From positions 16,141-80,140 of the forward strand of contig JAJBVD010000023.1 in NCBI GenBank assembly GCA_020859985.1: DNA of 64,000 nucleotides, read 5' to 3'. This stretch comes from Clostridiales bacterium (GTDB lineage Bacteria > Bacillota > Clostridia > Lachnospirales > Lachnospiraceae). This document shows, one piece after another, positions 1-10,433 of the stretch (the stretch's first letter is position 1; each line of letters begins with the position of its first letter). The position numbers were made by a program, and so were the translations under genes. The notes below the pieces were generated by a model that saw only the letters and a list, made by a program, of their open reading frames with translations, was not told the DNA's origin and searched no databases.

Positions 1-534
1 GTATGTATAATCTGCATTGGCAATCAAGTCGATTAAGAACGTCAGCCATGTATCCGATACATTTGCCACAAAATCAGAAGAAAGCACCTCGGTATCCGTT
101 GCAGGTACCACAGGTGCTCTTAAATGTTCGCGGGTAAGTGAAACCGCTGTATCCATGATTTCGGTGTTCTTAAAGATTGTGTATCCGATCGGCGGCAAGT
201 TCTCTTTCAGCTCCATCAATGGCGTGTACGCGTCAACCGATACTGTCTGACTCTTACCATCAAAGCTTATACCCGGAGTCTGTATCAAGAATGTGCCGAG
301 TGGAACCTGATATTTCAAGCCATTTTGAATCACTATGAGGTATACCCGAAGATAACATTCGTCCATGGTATCCTTAGCATCAATACTCGCACTTCCAAGG
401 GTCTGCTGAGAGGAATCCCGGTCTATCTTGCAGCTCTTAATAGTCGTTACTGCATCCACATCTTTCCATGTATTCGGGTCAACTGTGTAAAACTCAAAAG
501 TTTGCTGCATTGAGGCAGTCCAGTCTATAGCCAT
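1..534 (-). CDS. phage tail protein, C-terminus cut by window edge
   Basis: This frame is open from an ATG at 534 to the window edge, giving 178 visible residues. It begins MAIDWTASMQQTFEFYTVD and has beta-rich stretches such as YQVPLGTFLIQTPGISFDG. Comparable proteins follow the tape measure and distal tail genes in siphoviruses and act at the tail tip or baseplate. The ribosome site GGGAGGAATGTAAGT precedes the ATG, and the gene starts just after the stop of the FN3 tail protein. The tail-tip role is inferred mainly from position. The rest of the gene lies outside the window. Confidence 0.6.
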   Translation of the reverse strand, partial: MAIDWTASMQQTFEFYTVDPNTWKDVDAVTTIKSCKIDRDSSQQTLGSASIDAKDTMDECYLRVYLIVIQNGLKYQVPLGTFLIQTPGISFDGKSQTVSVDAYTPLMELKENLPPIGYTIFKNTEIMDTAVSLTREHLRAPVVPATDTEVLSSDFVANVSDTWLTFLIDLIANADYTY

Positions 535-536
535 AC

Positions 537-2810
537 TTACATTCCTCCCTCTACACGCGTGATAGCGAATGATACAGGAATCGTCAGTTCAGCATGAGTA
601 TCAGATATAGAAACAGTTACCTGTGCCCAGTAACCAACACCCGATGGATTGCGGACGTATACATCTCCCTGATACACAGCCAATCGGCGAAGGGCATAGA
701 GAGTGTCAGTGTCGTCCTTAACAATCACGCACGACCAAGTCGCAGTCTCGCCTTTCTGTGTGCCGTAATAGCTGACCGGATGCTCCCGACCAATGTACTC
801 AACCAGAGAAACATCCTGTGAATGCTCCTCGGTAGTGTCGATATTGTACAAGAGCTTGACCATTGATCCCGACCATGCCGGTTCTTCACGCTCGTCGTCC
901 CCATCCTCATAGTTGAATGTTGACCATGTTTCGTCCCATTGCATCACAATGTATGGCAATCCGACAGGTTCTCCCGGCAGGTCATCGTATGACATTGCTC
1001 CAGTCGTTGTTGACTTAACCACAATACGGTATCTAGCATAATCCAGTGCAGGATGAGGATCTGTAACCGTGATGCTGCCATTGTTTTCAAGGCCAGTAGC
1101 AATTTCTGTAAATGTGCCATCAAATTCTCTTCTGTATACAGACAGAGTGACTCCATCTGCATAGTTGTCGTCTTCATCCACCGCAAAAGGACTTATGTAA
1201 GCGACCATTTTATCTTTGTCGATTAATATGCCAGCATCCGCATCATAGTCCACGTCATCCCATTCAACAGAAAACGAGAATGATGTTTCAGCCGTCAAAC
1301 CGACATCCGTAGCGACTGTTACTGTAACTGTGTAGCTCTGGCTATTTGCCAGTGAAACATTATCAGCTGAGAGAGCTATCGTGTACGGTGTAGTTGACGT
1401 ATAATATGTCTCAGAGAAGACTATTTCTCCAGCATTCACCGTAACGTCAGAACCAAATTCGTTAGTAGTCTCATGCGTACTGTTGGCGGTTACTGTTACC
1501 GTATAGCACATAGGAGTCTGCGAAGATGGGCCTGCCGTAGCTACTATATTATAAGGAAATGACGTCAGAGTTGAGTCATAGGTTAGCATCAGAGTAGCCG
1601 GAGCATATACGTCAATCTGTCGCTGAACAGACCAATCGCCATAAGTGTCTGTTACACCCATAGTTCTGACCCGCCAGTACACAGTTGCACCCTCTCCATA
1701 ACCGGAAAGATCAAGTGTATACGAATGAGTCAGTTCTTCATCCTCAGAGTCATAGTCGTCATTCGTCACAACCACATACGAAGTAGTTCCGTTCAAGATA
1801 AGCTCAATCTGGGCCTGTTTGGACTTAGAACCATCTTCCGAGTTATGCACCCAGTACAAAGTAACTGTCTCGCCGGTTATAGCCGAAGTTGTGGATGACC
1901 AAGTAGTCGGTGCTTCCGGATCAGAACCAATTATTACCGATACAGGATCACTCCAGCCAGAATCTCCTGAAGTATTAACCGCTTTAACACGGAACCACCA
2001 TTCTTGACCAGAATCAAGACCAGTCACATAAGCTGGGCTGGCCGTGATTCCAGTTAAACTCTGTACTTCGTTCGAACTATCGAAATAATACTTTTCCGTA
2101 GTGTATTCAACCGTATAGCTTTCGGCATTTGATACCAACGGAAAGGTTACAGATACCGACGTTGAACTCTCGGCTTTAGCGGTAATGCTGGTTACTGAGT
2201 TTGGGACTGTGGTGACATTGCTGGAATAATCACCCCAATCACTGTAAATAGCTGAACCGTTATAGTCGTTAATAGCTCGGCACCGGACCTTATAATCGGA
2301 GCCAGCAGTTACGCTACACGAATAGGACGCGGTTCCAGTCGTTACGCTTGAAATCCCAGTTGAAAATACCGTGGAATCATCCTTCACAACTTGGAACTCA
2401 ATCCTATCTGTGTAGTCCGCTGTGGTGTCGAGTCTTGCCGTTAATTTGTAATCTTCGATAGTTACCGTCGGTGCTGACGGTGTTTCGGGAGTAGTCCCAG
2501 CAAATAAATAAGTTTTTTCTGTATAAGCACCTGTCCAGTACGATGCTCCGCTGCTCTTCGTCTTGGATACAGGCTTTACCTTAACTTTTACCTGAACAGC
2601 ATTTGAGGGAGCTGTGTATGTTGACTGCTTTAACGTAGTATCAGATGCTTCCTGACCAACAAACCATACACTGTCTCCTGTGTGATAATACCAAGCAACT
2701 TTGTAGCCACTGATGTTCTTCAAAGTGCTGGCAACTGTCCAAGTGGCGTAAATCAGTCTGTCACTTCCAGTCTGTAAACCGATAGTAAGAGATGCAACTT
2801 TCTTTGCCAT
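537..2810 (-). CDS. tail protein with fibronectin type III-like repeats
   Basis: A 757-residue protein directly after the tape measure. Repeated FN3-like segments are visible, for example PNSVTSITAKAESSTSVSV followed by YVTGLDSGQEWWFRVKA. Its C-terminus (about 650-757) resembles the C-terminal domain of distal tail proteins, with LVEYIGREHPVSYYGT and a beta-rich end. FN3 modules in phage tails are thought to contact host surface sugars. The ribosome site GGAGGGCG lies inside the last codons of the tape measure gene, so the two are probably translationally coupled. A tail location is well supported by gene order. The exact role (distal tail protein or fibre) is inference. Confidence 0.7.
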   Translation of the reverse strand: MAKKVASLTIGLQTGSDRLIYATWTVASTLKNISGYKVAWYYHTGDSVWFVGQEASDTTLKQSTYTAPSNAVQVKVKVKPVSKTKSSGASYWTGAYTEKTYLFAGTTPETPSAPTVTIEDYKLTARLDTTADYTDRIEFQVVKDDSTVFSTGISSVTTGTASYSCSVTAGSDYKVRCRAINDYNGSAIYSDWGDYSSNVTTVPNSVTSITAKAESSTSVSVTFPLVSNAESYTVEYTTEKYYFDSSNEVQSLTGITASPAYVTGLDSGQEWWFRVKAVNTSGDSGWSDPVSVIIGSDPEAPTTWSSTTSAITGETVTLYWVHNSEDGSKSKQAQIELILNGTTSYVVVTNDDYDSEDEELTHSYTLDLSGYGEGATVYWRVRTMGVTDTYGDWSVQRQIDVYAPATLMLTYDSTLTSFPYNIVATAGPSSQTPMCYTVTVTANSTHETTNEFGSDVTVNAGEIVFSETYYTSTTPYTIALSADNVSLANSQSYTVTVTVATDVGLTAETSFSFSVEWDDVDYDADAGILIDKDKMVAYISPFAVDEDDNYADGVTLSVYRREFDGTFTEIATGLENNGSITVTDPHPALDYARYRIVVKSTTTGAMSYDDLPGEPVGLPYIVMQWDETWSTFNYEDGDDEREEPAWSGSMVKLLYNIDTTEEHSQDVSLVEYIGREHPVSYYGTQKGETATWSCVIVKDDTDTLYALRRLAVYQGDVYVRNPSGVGYWAQVTVSISDTHAELTIPVSFAITRVEGGM

Positions 2811-2814
2811 AGAC

Positions 2815-5800
2815 TTACGCCCTCCTTGCTATAGATGCAGCACGAACCAACTGCTGAACTGCGCTGGATACATTGCTACCATCGTCATAGGTAACCCCGT
2901 TGACATTGTAAATGTTCTGCCTATCCGTAGACATTGTATTGTTGAGCTTCTTAATGGCCGACACAACGTCGTCATTCGTAGAGCCATTTTGACGGTTTTG
3001 CATTGCTGCTGAAAGTGTGTTGATCTTAGCTGTGTCGATGTTTAGACCATAGCTTCTTCCGAGCATTCCGCTGATCTGCTGTGCTCCTGATGAGACATTA
3101 CTCAGGTCAAGAACCGGTGTAATCGACGGCGTGAATGACTGCTCTTCACTTAAATAGGAAGAAATCTTATCCGAAACGCCAGCCAATGCACTCAAAGCTA
3201 CCGAACCAACAGAAGAACTCTCATCTGCTACTCTTCCTGCCAAGTCAGCGATACCCAGAGCAAAGCCCTCATCGAAATACTGGCCCGATTGTCTCGTAGC
3301 TTTCGATGGTGAGTGCTCATCCAAAGCTTCATTAAGAGCTTTCAGAGTGTTCGTCGCTGTAGTCGTTGCCGCGTTGATTGCTTTGTACTGGTTGTTGGTG
3401 ATACCCTGAGCCAGACCCTCCATGAGATATTTACCCGAGTTATAGAAACTCTGATACCGATTTCGAATTTTCGATACAGAAGATGACAATACAGACGTAG
3501 CCGCTGTTGAAACATCTTCTGAACCATCGCCAATCCCATCAGCAACAGCGTCAATGAGTACGGTTCCTGCCGATTCGAAATCATCAACAGAAAGGGCTAA
3601 TGTGACACTACCCACTTCAGCCATTGTAGTCATAGCTACAGAAAACGTATCGTTAAACGTAGCCTGATTTGTGGTTATTTCTTCGGATATCGCTATAGCA
3701 AATGATTCGACCAGAGTGGCAGCTCCCGCTGATATACTATCGGATAACTCAGCAGAAGCATTGGTCATTCCAGTCACTATTTCGCTAACTGCTGTCTCAC
3801 CAGCGGCCTGAAGCTCTGCACCAGACTCAGATAATGCGCTAACATATCCTGATACTTCGGCATTACCTATTTCTTCCAGATTGCCCACGATCTTTTTAAG
3901 CTTTGAACCATCACCGGCATCCTTTGATAATGCCACAATGTTTACAATGTCTTCCAAAGCCTCGGTCATGGACGTCGTGTCGGACCAAGTAGTACCAGAT
4001 ATTGATGCAGCAAACGATTTAAATGCAGTGCCAAGAGCTTCAAGGTTTTCCCCAAAATCGGTAAATGTAGTATCTTCTCCGGTAAAGAAAGTCCACCAAC
4101 CTCCATCGCTACCGAGTGAATCCTGAAACTCTGCTAACTTCTTAGATGCTGTTATTGCAGTATCAATGTCATCCGTATTCAAATCGGCGACATACGTTGA
4201 AAAATTGCCAAGAGCTTCACCAAATTCGGCAAGTCCACCGCCTAAAGTTTCCCAACTCTTTTCGCCTGTGAATTTTTGAAGATAGCCATCAGCGCTTGGG
4301 ACCGCATCTAGCAATGTGGCTAAACTCTCTCCAGCAGCGGCAGAAGCAGCAATGGCCTCTGTGTCTATATTTTGGCCAGATACTGTGGCTGAATAAAGCA
4401 ATAGCGCAAGACCAAAACTAACCAGTCCTCCACTTAATGTTTCCCAGTCTTTTTCACCACTAAATTTTTGCAAATATCCGCCAGAAGACGGAATAGCATC
4501 CAGCAAGGTAACAAGACTTCCCGCAGCAGTTGCAGAAGCTTCAATTGCTGCTGTGTCAAAGGCTTCTCCTGATACTTGCTCTGAATATCCTTTAAGTGCT
4601 TCACCAAAATCTTCAAGGCCATCTCCTAACGTTGACCAGTCTTCGGTACCCAGTGCGCCATCAAGCCATCCACCCTCACTCGGGATGGCATTAAGGACTT
4701 CGACAAGTGCAGACGCAGCCGTTGCCGATGATGATATAGCATCCGCATCAAAAGATTCCCCGGATACAGAATCCGAGAAACTAACAAGGGCACTGCCAAA
4801 CTCGGCTAATCCTCCGCCTAGGGTTTCCCAGCTTTGTTCGCCAACAAGTTTCTGATACAACCCGTCACTGCTTGGAATACTATTCTCAAGATCCACAAGT
4901 GCCGAAGCAGCGTCAATAGCCCCCGATAAACTATCGGAAGACAGGCCACTCGTAGCAGCCGCAAAAGCAACCATCGAATTTCCGAAAGCCTCAAGTTCAG
5001 CGCCAAATGTTTCCATGCTGCTATCGCCACTAATGAACCCTGCTATGGCATCAAGTAATTCTGCACCCGTAAGTTTAAGTATAGCAGAAGCCAAAGTAGA
5101 AGCATTATCGAGTATTGATGAATCAACAGACGATAAAGATGACACAGAATCAGTTAATGAAGTAAGCATACTAGACATACTTTCTATAGCTCCAGTACCT
5201 TCTGTAGCATCACCAACTCCATTTACAATACCGCCAATAAGTTCGCCAATCCACTCTCCAATAACTTCAAAGCCACTTCCAACAAGACTCATGAAATCTG
5301 GAACAAAATTGTTAAGTGTAGCAACTACTCCTGCAACAGCAACCAAAGTCCCTAGCAATGCAACCAGACCAACGCATTTTGAAACTGCAGATGCTGGATT
5401 TGACGGTATCGCTATCATAGCTACCATCATCACTGATAACGCTAATATTACCTCTGTCATGGCATCTGCTACGGTTAATAGATTGCTCGGGTTTTCCATA
5501 GAGCCAAGCATCTGAAACACCAAAGCCAAACCAGCCACAACTAATGCCAAACCAGCCAAAGTAACCACTGATGACGTGCCCTTCGACATAAGGCCGGTTA
5601 CTGCTTCTAACACAGACAACGTTATAAGAAGTTCTGAAAGGCAATCAGTAGCATTTTTTAGTGCTGATGGGTCAACAAAGAGTGCTAAAGCGGCAACCGC
5701 ACCAGCGAGAACGGTGATAACTGCCGCCAATGCTATAATCGAACTCATCTTGCCTTTAGCGAAACCAGAGAACGCTTCAATCATCGCAAATGAGGCACCA

Positions 5801-8800
5801 AGAGCCAGAATCGCAGCACTAGCATTGGCTAATTTGTTTTTATCTATTTGCGCCAGCACGAGCATAGCGGCCGCCATTACACCAATAGCCACAGCAGCAG
5901 CCAGCAAAGTTCCAGCACCAGATTTAATTTTTCCACCAGCGCTTACACTCTTCGAGGTTGCGTTAGCCAGAGTGACAAATACAATCAATAGCCCAACTAT
6001 TTCCATCATGGCAACCATAGCCTGATCCATGTCGCTTGAATTAATTTCAGAAAGCATTTGCATTGCTTTGGCAATAACGATAACACTCACTGTCATAGCA
6101 AGTATGGATGTACCGCCACTTTTATTTCCCGCTAAACGAGCGAGAAGCATGACAGCCGCTAATTCGGTTAATATAATGGCGAGCTTCGGAATTGCTGCCA
6201 CAATGGTTTTCAAAGGCATAGCCGCTATATCATCCAATATACTAATGAAAGCCTTCAATGATATAACGGTTGCTAAAATAGAAACAGAACTGCCTATTGA
6301 ACTTCCCTTACTTGCCGAAGAAATTAGGATCATAGCTGCAGCTAATTCAGCAAGTAAAATACCCAATGCCGCAAGATCGTCGATGGTGTATGAAGTCTGT
6401 GTAAGGTCATTCAATGCCGACACAAGAAGCTTTAAAGCTACAGCAATGGCCAAAATTGTTATCGCCGTTTTCTGCAGAGTCTTTTCGCCTCTTGATAACA
6501 CTGGCGAAGTCACCTGCAAAGCCACCACAGCCAATGTCAAAGCACCTATTATGGCGAGAATAGCATTAGAAGCGTTGCTGCTTACAGTAACAGAAGACAG
6601 TCCTTGAAGAGCATCTACAATGATCCAAAGAGCAGCCGCTAAAGCAAGAATAGTCACACCCATTCCTTTGAATGATCCAGATAGGCCTTTCTTACTCATG
6701 AGTCCGCTCACACCCTGCAATATCAATAAAAGTGCGGCAAGTGCGGCAAGTGTAATTCCAGCTTTCTTTAAATCGTTAACATCCTGCTTTCCAAGTGCAA
6801 TCAACACTCCCGCTAAAACAGCTAAAGACAAGCACAATGTAACTATCTTGCTTGTCCCGGATTTGGAAGACGCTGTTGAATTTGAAATAGAATTTTCAGT
6901 TTGTGTTACAGCCGATGCTGTGTTTGTCACCCTCTGCATAATTCCGCTAAGCGAGTCGAAGAAACCACCAACGGATAACGCTGCTTTTCCAAAATTACTA
7001 ATAGTGCCTAGTAATTTAAACAGCATCACCAAATAACCTATTCCCACTATAGCCGCGGCAATTGCACCAAAATTAATATTGAAATCGGCATCACCGATTG
7101 ACTTATTAAGCTTCGATAGTGCATCTTTAACCGCATCTATAACAGTTACTGTATTGTCTATATTTTCGCTTACTTCACTTCCATCACCAAGTTCAGCTGA
7201 AGAAACATGTGACATGTTAACAATTTCTGAAATACTATTCAGAAATGCCTGAACACCATCGCTAATTGAAATTCCAGATAAGAACCCAAAAGCTTTCTGT
7301 AGTTTTTCGATAGCAGTGGTTATTGCATTAACTGCACTCGGAAACAGCTCACTCAGCTCAGTTAAAGTCGGGAACTTGAATCCTTTATCGCCATTCTGGA
7401 ATGCTTCAATCAGAGATTTAATCTTCTCGGAAATCTTGTCCAGAGTCGGTGTATCGAAATTCTTAATCTTGTTGATGAAATCCTGAATAGCTTCTGCAGC
7501 TTTCGGAAATTTCTCTTTAATCTTGTCAAGACTTGGGAAATCGAAAGTCAGTTTTCCATCCTTAATAGTCGTAAAGAGGTCTTTAAATGTCTGTTTAACA
7601 TCTTCCAGTGTCAGATCATCCAAAGTGCCAAGCCATTCCGTGAAATTTCCAAACCACTTCTGGATGGTTGGGAAGCCATTTTGAATTTCATCCTTCAAAC
7701 TCTCGAAGACATTCTTCAAAACCTTGATAACCTGCGCTACTTTAGGAATCTCAGCCGCTTTGCTGACCATGCTCTTAAGCCCATTTCCAGCTTTCTTAAG
7801 TAACGGAACCATAGCGTCAATTGCTTTATTCGCAATATCGTTCGATTCATACCACTGACGGAAACGATCAATAGCCAGACCCAAATCTCCAGTAAATCCA
7901 AGAACATCTATATCCAATCCGCCAAGAGTATTGGAAAATAGCTTGAATACGCGGCTAATAACTGCAGAAACGGTAGTCTTGATAATGCTAAGAATCGAGA
8001 ACAAACCTCTGAATGTTCTCTGCAACTTATTTGCGGTCTCTTGATTAATCAGAAGCTTCTCAGTAAATCCTTCAATAGCTGCGATGACATTGTAAATCTG
8101 CTCCGATGTAGTCGTACCGAAAACATTCTTCCAAGCAGAACCGACGGTGCCGAGAATACGTGAAAGACCCTCGATGGTATTCAAGATCGAATCCCAAAGA
8201 AGTTCTCGACCGCTCGCCTTGCCGCCATTCAAGTCATCTACGAACTGCTGAAGCTCATCGTCAGTCAGCCCCATATTGGTTTTTAATTTCATGAGGGCTT
8301 CTGCTTCTTCTTCAGTAGCACCGGCTGCGATGAGAGCTTCCTCGGTATAATTATCCCAGTTCAGAGTTGAACCATCCCAGACAGCATTTACAATAGTCTG
8401 AAGCTGTTCTGCATCGTAACCAAGCTCTTCGAGAGCAGATGTTCGTGCTGCGCCATTCCCGTAGGTTCCTTTAACAATGTTTTCAACAATTTGCTGACAT
8501 TCGGAAAGATTGGTTGCTGTTTCTTCCGTGTACTTGTCCCAGTCAAGAGTAGAACCGTTCCAGACCTTATCTACTATTTTCTGCAATTCCTCGGCATCGT
8601 AGCCAAGCTCTTCCAATGCTGATACACGGTCCGCACCATTGCCATATACACCCGCAATAATGTCTTCAACGACATCTTGGCATTCTTCAAGAGAATATTT
8701 AGCTTCACTTGCGGAAGATGTAGTCACGCCACCCAGTTTAGCGATGGCATCATTCAACAAATCAGCGCTCAGCCAGCCTTTAGAAAGTGTATTCTCAAGT

Positions 8801-10047
8801 CCTCCGGCATCTTCAATCATTTCCTCAGTAACCTTGCCGGTATTGATGGCAAGTTCCTGCATAGTTTCATTGAAGTCATCTGCACTGATGCCCACGTCAG
8901 TAAATTTCCGTAAAAGCTGATCCCAAGAACTGTCCATGGCTCCTGCGAGTTTAGTGTTCCTGCTATCTGCTGATTTGTCAATGAAAGCACCAAGAGCTTC
9001 GGATACTGCAGTCCAACCCTCTTTTGCTTCCTCAAGATTACCAAAGACAGTTTCCCATGTTTCAGTCCATCCAGAACCCATTGCTTCCTTCAAGGTGTCA
9101 ATCAACATGGAGAAAGTCTTTACTTCAGTAGCCGCTGCGGATGCCTTAGCACCTATCTCGGTTGTGGCATCACCATAGTCTTTCAATGTTTCAATCAAGA
9201 CTTCGGTTGTCAACCACTGATAAGATAAAGAATCTCTAAAGCCGTCAGTAGCATCAATAGCATCCGACAAAGTACTTCCGCTGGCATTCTTAGTAAGAAC
9301 CTTATACATGCCGTCAGAAGTCTCTTTAACAGTCCCACAGGCAACAGCGGTCTCAAGCAACTGCTCCTTGAATTCTTTTGTCGCCATGTTTGCATTCTCG
9401 ATAGACTTCCAGTCAATGAGCGCCACATAACCAGTCGACAGAGCCTGAGCAAAGTTATACATAGCTCTGGATGCTTCGTTTGCATTAGCACCAGACACTG
9501 CTGCTTCGTTACTGATACCCTTGATGGCAGTAACAGCATCCTCAAGACTTACACCAGAGTTGGTGAACTTACCAATACTCTCAGTCATATCTGAAAATGA
9601 GTAAATGGTGTCATCTGCATACTGGTTCAGTTCTTCCAAATACTGGTTAACAGTGTCTATATCTTCTCCTGTACTTGACATAATTGTCTGTACAGAGTTC
9701 ATTTTCAGTTCATACTCATCCCAACCTGCAGATACCGGCTCTGTTGTCACTGCAGAAACCAGTGCATCAGCCATGGACTCAATCTTTCGGGTCACGTCCT
9801 GAATTACAGTAGCCGCAGAAATACCGAATACCGAAAATCTACTGGTCATGGACTCAATGCCAGACAATACACTGTTGAAGTTCATCTTACTCAGAGTGTT
9901 GCTGACATTATCGAGTGTTGTGGCAGAGGTATCCTTGCTTAAGCTCTGCTTAAATTTGGTAAGAGAATCGCTACTTTCTTTTATGCCCTGTTCAAACTCG
10001 TCGTTATCAAAGGTCATTTTGACGATTCGTTCATCTACGCTGCTCAT
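2815..10047 (-). CDS. tail tape measure protein
   Basis: A 2410-residue protein, by far the largest in the structural module and in the usual place between tail chaperones and distal tail genes. It spans the tail lumen and fixes tail length. The N-terminus is coiled-coil and Asn/Ser rich. Residues about 450-560 carry two CW_7-type repeats. About 995-1600 is a long run of alternating hydrophobic helices such as LCLSLAVLAGVLIALGKQ. About 1670-2030 holds tandem ~70-residue repeats. I chose the ATG at 10047 (MSSVDER) because GGAAGGAGG lies 10 bases upstream and it forms an ATGA overlap with the preceding stop. The alternative ATG at 10068 lacks a ribosome site. Confidence 0.9.
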   Translation of the reverse strand: MSSVDERIVKMTFDNDEFEQGIKESSDSLTKFKQSLSKDTSATTLDNVSNTLSKMNFNSVLSGIESMTSRFSVFGISAATVIQDVTRKIESMADALVSAVTTEPVSAGWDEYELKMNSVQTIMSSTGEDIDTVNQYLEELNQYADDTIYSFSDMTESIGKFTNSGVSLEDAVTAIKGISNEAAVSGANANEASRAMYNFAQALSTGYVALIDWKSIENANMATKEFKEQLLETAVACGTVKETSDGMYKVLTKNASGSTLSDAIDATDGFRDSLSYQWLTTEVLIETLKDYGDATTEIGAKASAAATEVKTFSMLIDTLKEAMGSGWTETWETVFGNLEEAKEGWTAVSEALGAFIDKSADSRNTKLAGAMDSSWDQLLRKFTDVGISADDFNETMQELAINTGKVTEEMIEDAGGLENTLSKGWLSADLLNDAIAKLGGVTTSSASEAKYSLEECQDVVEDIIAGVYGNGADRVSALEELGYDAEELQKIVDKVWNGSTLDWDKYTEETATNLSECQQIVENIVKGTYGNGAARTSALEELGYDAEQLQTIVNAVWDGSTLNWDNYTEEALIAAGATEEEAEALMKLKTNMGLTDDELQQFVDDLNGGKASGRELLWDSILNTIEGLSRILGTVGSAWKNVFGTTTSEQIYNVIAAIEGFTEKLLINQETANKLQRTFRGLFSILSIIKTTVSAVISRVFKLFSNTLGGLDIDVLGFTGDLGLAIDRFRQWYESNDIANKAIDAMVPLLKKAGNGLKSMVSKAAEIPKVAQVIKVLKNVFESLKDEIQNGFPTIQKWFGNFTEWLGTLDDLTLEDVKQTFKDLFTTIKDGKLTFDFPSLDKIKEKFPKAAEAIQDFINKIKNFDTPTLDKISEKIKSLIEAFQNGDKGFKFPTLTELSELFPSAVNAITTAIEKLQKAFGFLSGISISDGVQAFLNSISEIVNMSHVSSAELGDGSEVSENIDNTVTVIDAVKDALSKLNKSIGDADFNINFGAIAAAIVGIGYLVMLFKLLGTISNFGKAALSVGGFFDSLSGIMQRVTNTASAVTQTENSISNSTASSKSGTSKIVTLCLSLAVLAGVLIALGKQDVNDLKKAGITLAALAALLLILQGVSGLMSKKGLSGSFKGMGVTILALAAALWIIVDALQGLSSVTVSSNASNAILAIIGALTLAVVALQVTSPVLSRGEKTLQKTAITILAIAVALKLLVSALNDLTQTSYTIDDLAALGILLAELAAAMILISSASKGSSIGSSVSILATVISLKAFISILDDIAAMPLKTIVAAIPKLAIILTELAAVMLLARLAGNKSGGTSILAMTVSVIVIAKAMQMLSEINSSDMDQAMVAMMEIVGLLIVFVTLANATSKSVSAGGKIKSGAGTLLAAAVAIGVMAAAMLVLAQIDKNKLANASAAILALGASFAMIEAFSGFAKGKMSSIIALAAVITVLAGAVAALALFVDPSALKNATDCLSELLITLSVLEAVTGLMSKGTSSVVTLAGLALVVAGLALVFQMLGSMENPSNLLTVADAMTEVILALSVMMVAMIAIPSNPASAVSKCVGLVALLGTLVAVAGVVATLNNFVPDFMSLVGSGFEVIGEWIGELIGGIVNGVGDATEGTGAIESMSSMLTSLTDSVSSLSSVDSSILDNASTLASAILKLTGAELLDAIAGFISGDSSMETFGAELEAFGNSMVAFAAATSGLSSDSLSGAIDAASALVDLENSIPSSDGLYQKLVGEQSWETLGGGLAEFGSALVSFSDSVSGESFDADAISSSATAASALVEVLNAIPSEGGWLDGALGTEDWSTLGDGLEDFGEALKGYSEQVSGEAFDTAAIEASATAAGSLVTLLDAIPSSGGYLQKFSGEKDWETLSGGLVSFGLALLLYSATVSGQNIDTEAIAASAAAGESLATLLDAVPSADGYLQKFTGEKSWETLGGGLAEFGEALGNFSTYVADLNTDDIDTAITASKKLAEFQDSLGSDGGWWTFFTGEDTTFTDFGENLEALGTAFKSFAASISGTTWSDTTSMTEALEDIVNIVALSKDAGDGSKLKKIVGNLEEIGNAEVSGYVSALSESGAELQAAGETAVSEIVTGMTNASAELSDSISAGAATLVESFAIAISEEITTNQATFNDTFSVAMTTMAEVGSVTLALSVDDFESAGTVLIDAVADGIGDGSEDVSTAATSVLSSSVSKIRNRYQSFYNSGKYLMEGLAQGITNNQYKAINAATTTATNTLKALNEALDEHSPSKATRQSGQYFDEGFALGIADLAGRVADESSSVGSVALSALAGVSDKISSYLSEEQSFTPSITPVLDLSNVSSGAQQISGMLGRSYGLNIDTAKINTLSAAMQNRQNGSTNDDVVSAIKKLNNTMSTDRQNIYNVNGVTYDDGSNVSSAVQQLVRAASIARRA
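3960..5040 (-). repeat. tandem ~70-residue repeats in tape measure
   Basis: About six consecutive protein repeats, each with a core like EKxWETLGGGLxxFGxAL followed by an Ala/Ser-rich helix and an IPSxxGxL turn. The copies have diverged at the DNA level. In tape measure proteins, repeat number sets tail length. Confidence 0.75.
8340..8700 (-). repeat. two CW_7 (Cpl-7-like) repeats inside tape measure
   Basis: Two ~58-residue repeats containing GVYGNGADRVSALEELGYD and GTYGNGAARTSALEELGYD. The pattern (V/I)xxGxxGNGxxRxxxLxxxGYDxxxxQxxV is that of the CW_7 repeat of Cpl-7 lysozyme, known to bind peptidoglycan. The family match is by motif recall, not by search. Confidence 0.7.
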
Positions 10048-10433
10048 GACGAGGTTACCTCCTTCCATATGTCATCCGCCATAGCGTCAAACACCGGCTG
10101 GATTGCAGGATTGATGTAATCTCGCCCCTGTACATATCCGCCGGTGCCTGTTCCGTGTCCATATTGCAAAAGAACCGCTATGTTCACTCCATTGTTTACG
10201 TTTGAGTTTGTCCAATAAACTCCTATCGTGTTTCCGTCATCGTGTATCTCATATCCCCAAGAAGAAGCCGTCAGACCAGTGTCAACCGGAGTGGCTGAAG
10301 CCAGAGCATCGACCCCAGCCTTGCCATACTTGTCCAATGTTTTAACCAAACGATGGTCTTTCATCTTCTGGAAGAATTCTTCAATGTGCTTAAAGTTTCC
10401 TCTGGTCTCAAACGAAATCTTCATGTCGGTCAT
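10044..10433 (-). CDS. HK97 gp10-like head-tail/tail completion protein
   Basis: A 129-residue protein just upstream of the tape measure. It contains TPVDTGLTASSWGYEI and a C-terminal GRDYINPAIQPVFDAM, the pattern of the HK97 gp10-like family (DTG...LR/W followed by xPAxxxxxxxxx). Its stop overlaps the tape measure ATG (ATGA). Start choice: the ATG at 10433 overlaps the upstream stop, and a second ATG nine bases in (MKISFE) has AGAGG about 10 bases upstream and is equally possible. A virion morphogenesis role is likely. The precise position in the neck or tail is not shown by sequence. Confidence 0.65.
   Translation of the reverse strand: MTDMKISFETRGNFKHIEEFFQKMKDHRLVKTLDKYGKAGVDALASATPVDTGLTASSWGYEIHDDGNTIGVYWTNSNVNNGVNIAVLLQYGHGTGTGGYVQGRDYINPAIQPVFDAMADDIWKEVTSS

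Noticed and set aside
5015..6607. Long plus-strand open frames (about 150-190 codons) opposite the tape measure gene
   Set aside because: They lack ribosome sites and mirror the Ala/Ser/Ile-rich codons of the tape measure, which leave the opposite strand open. Treated as shadows.
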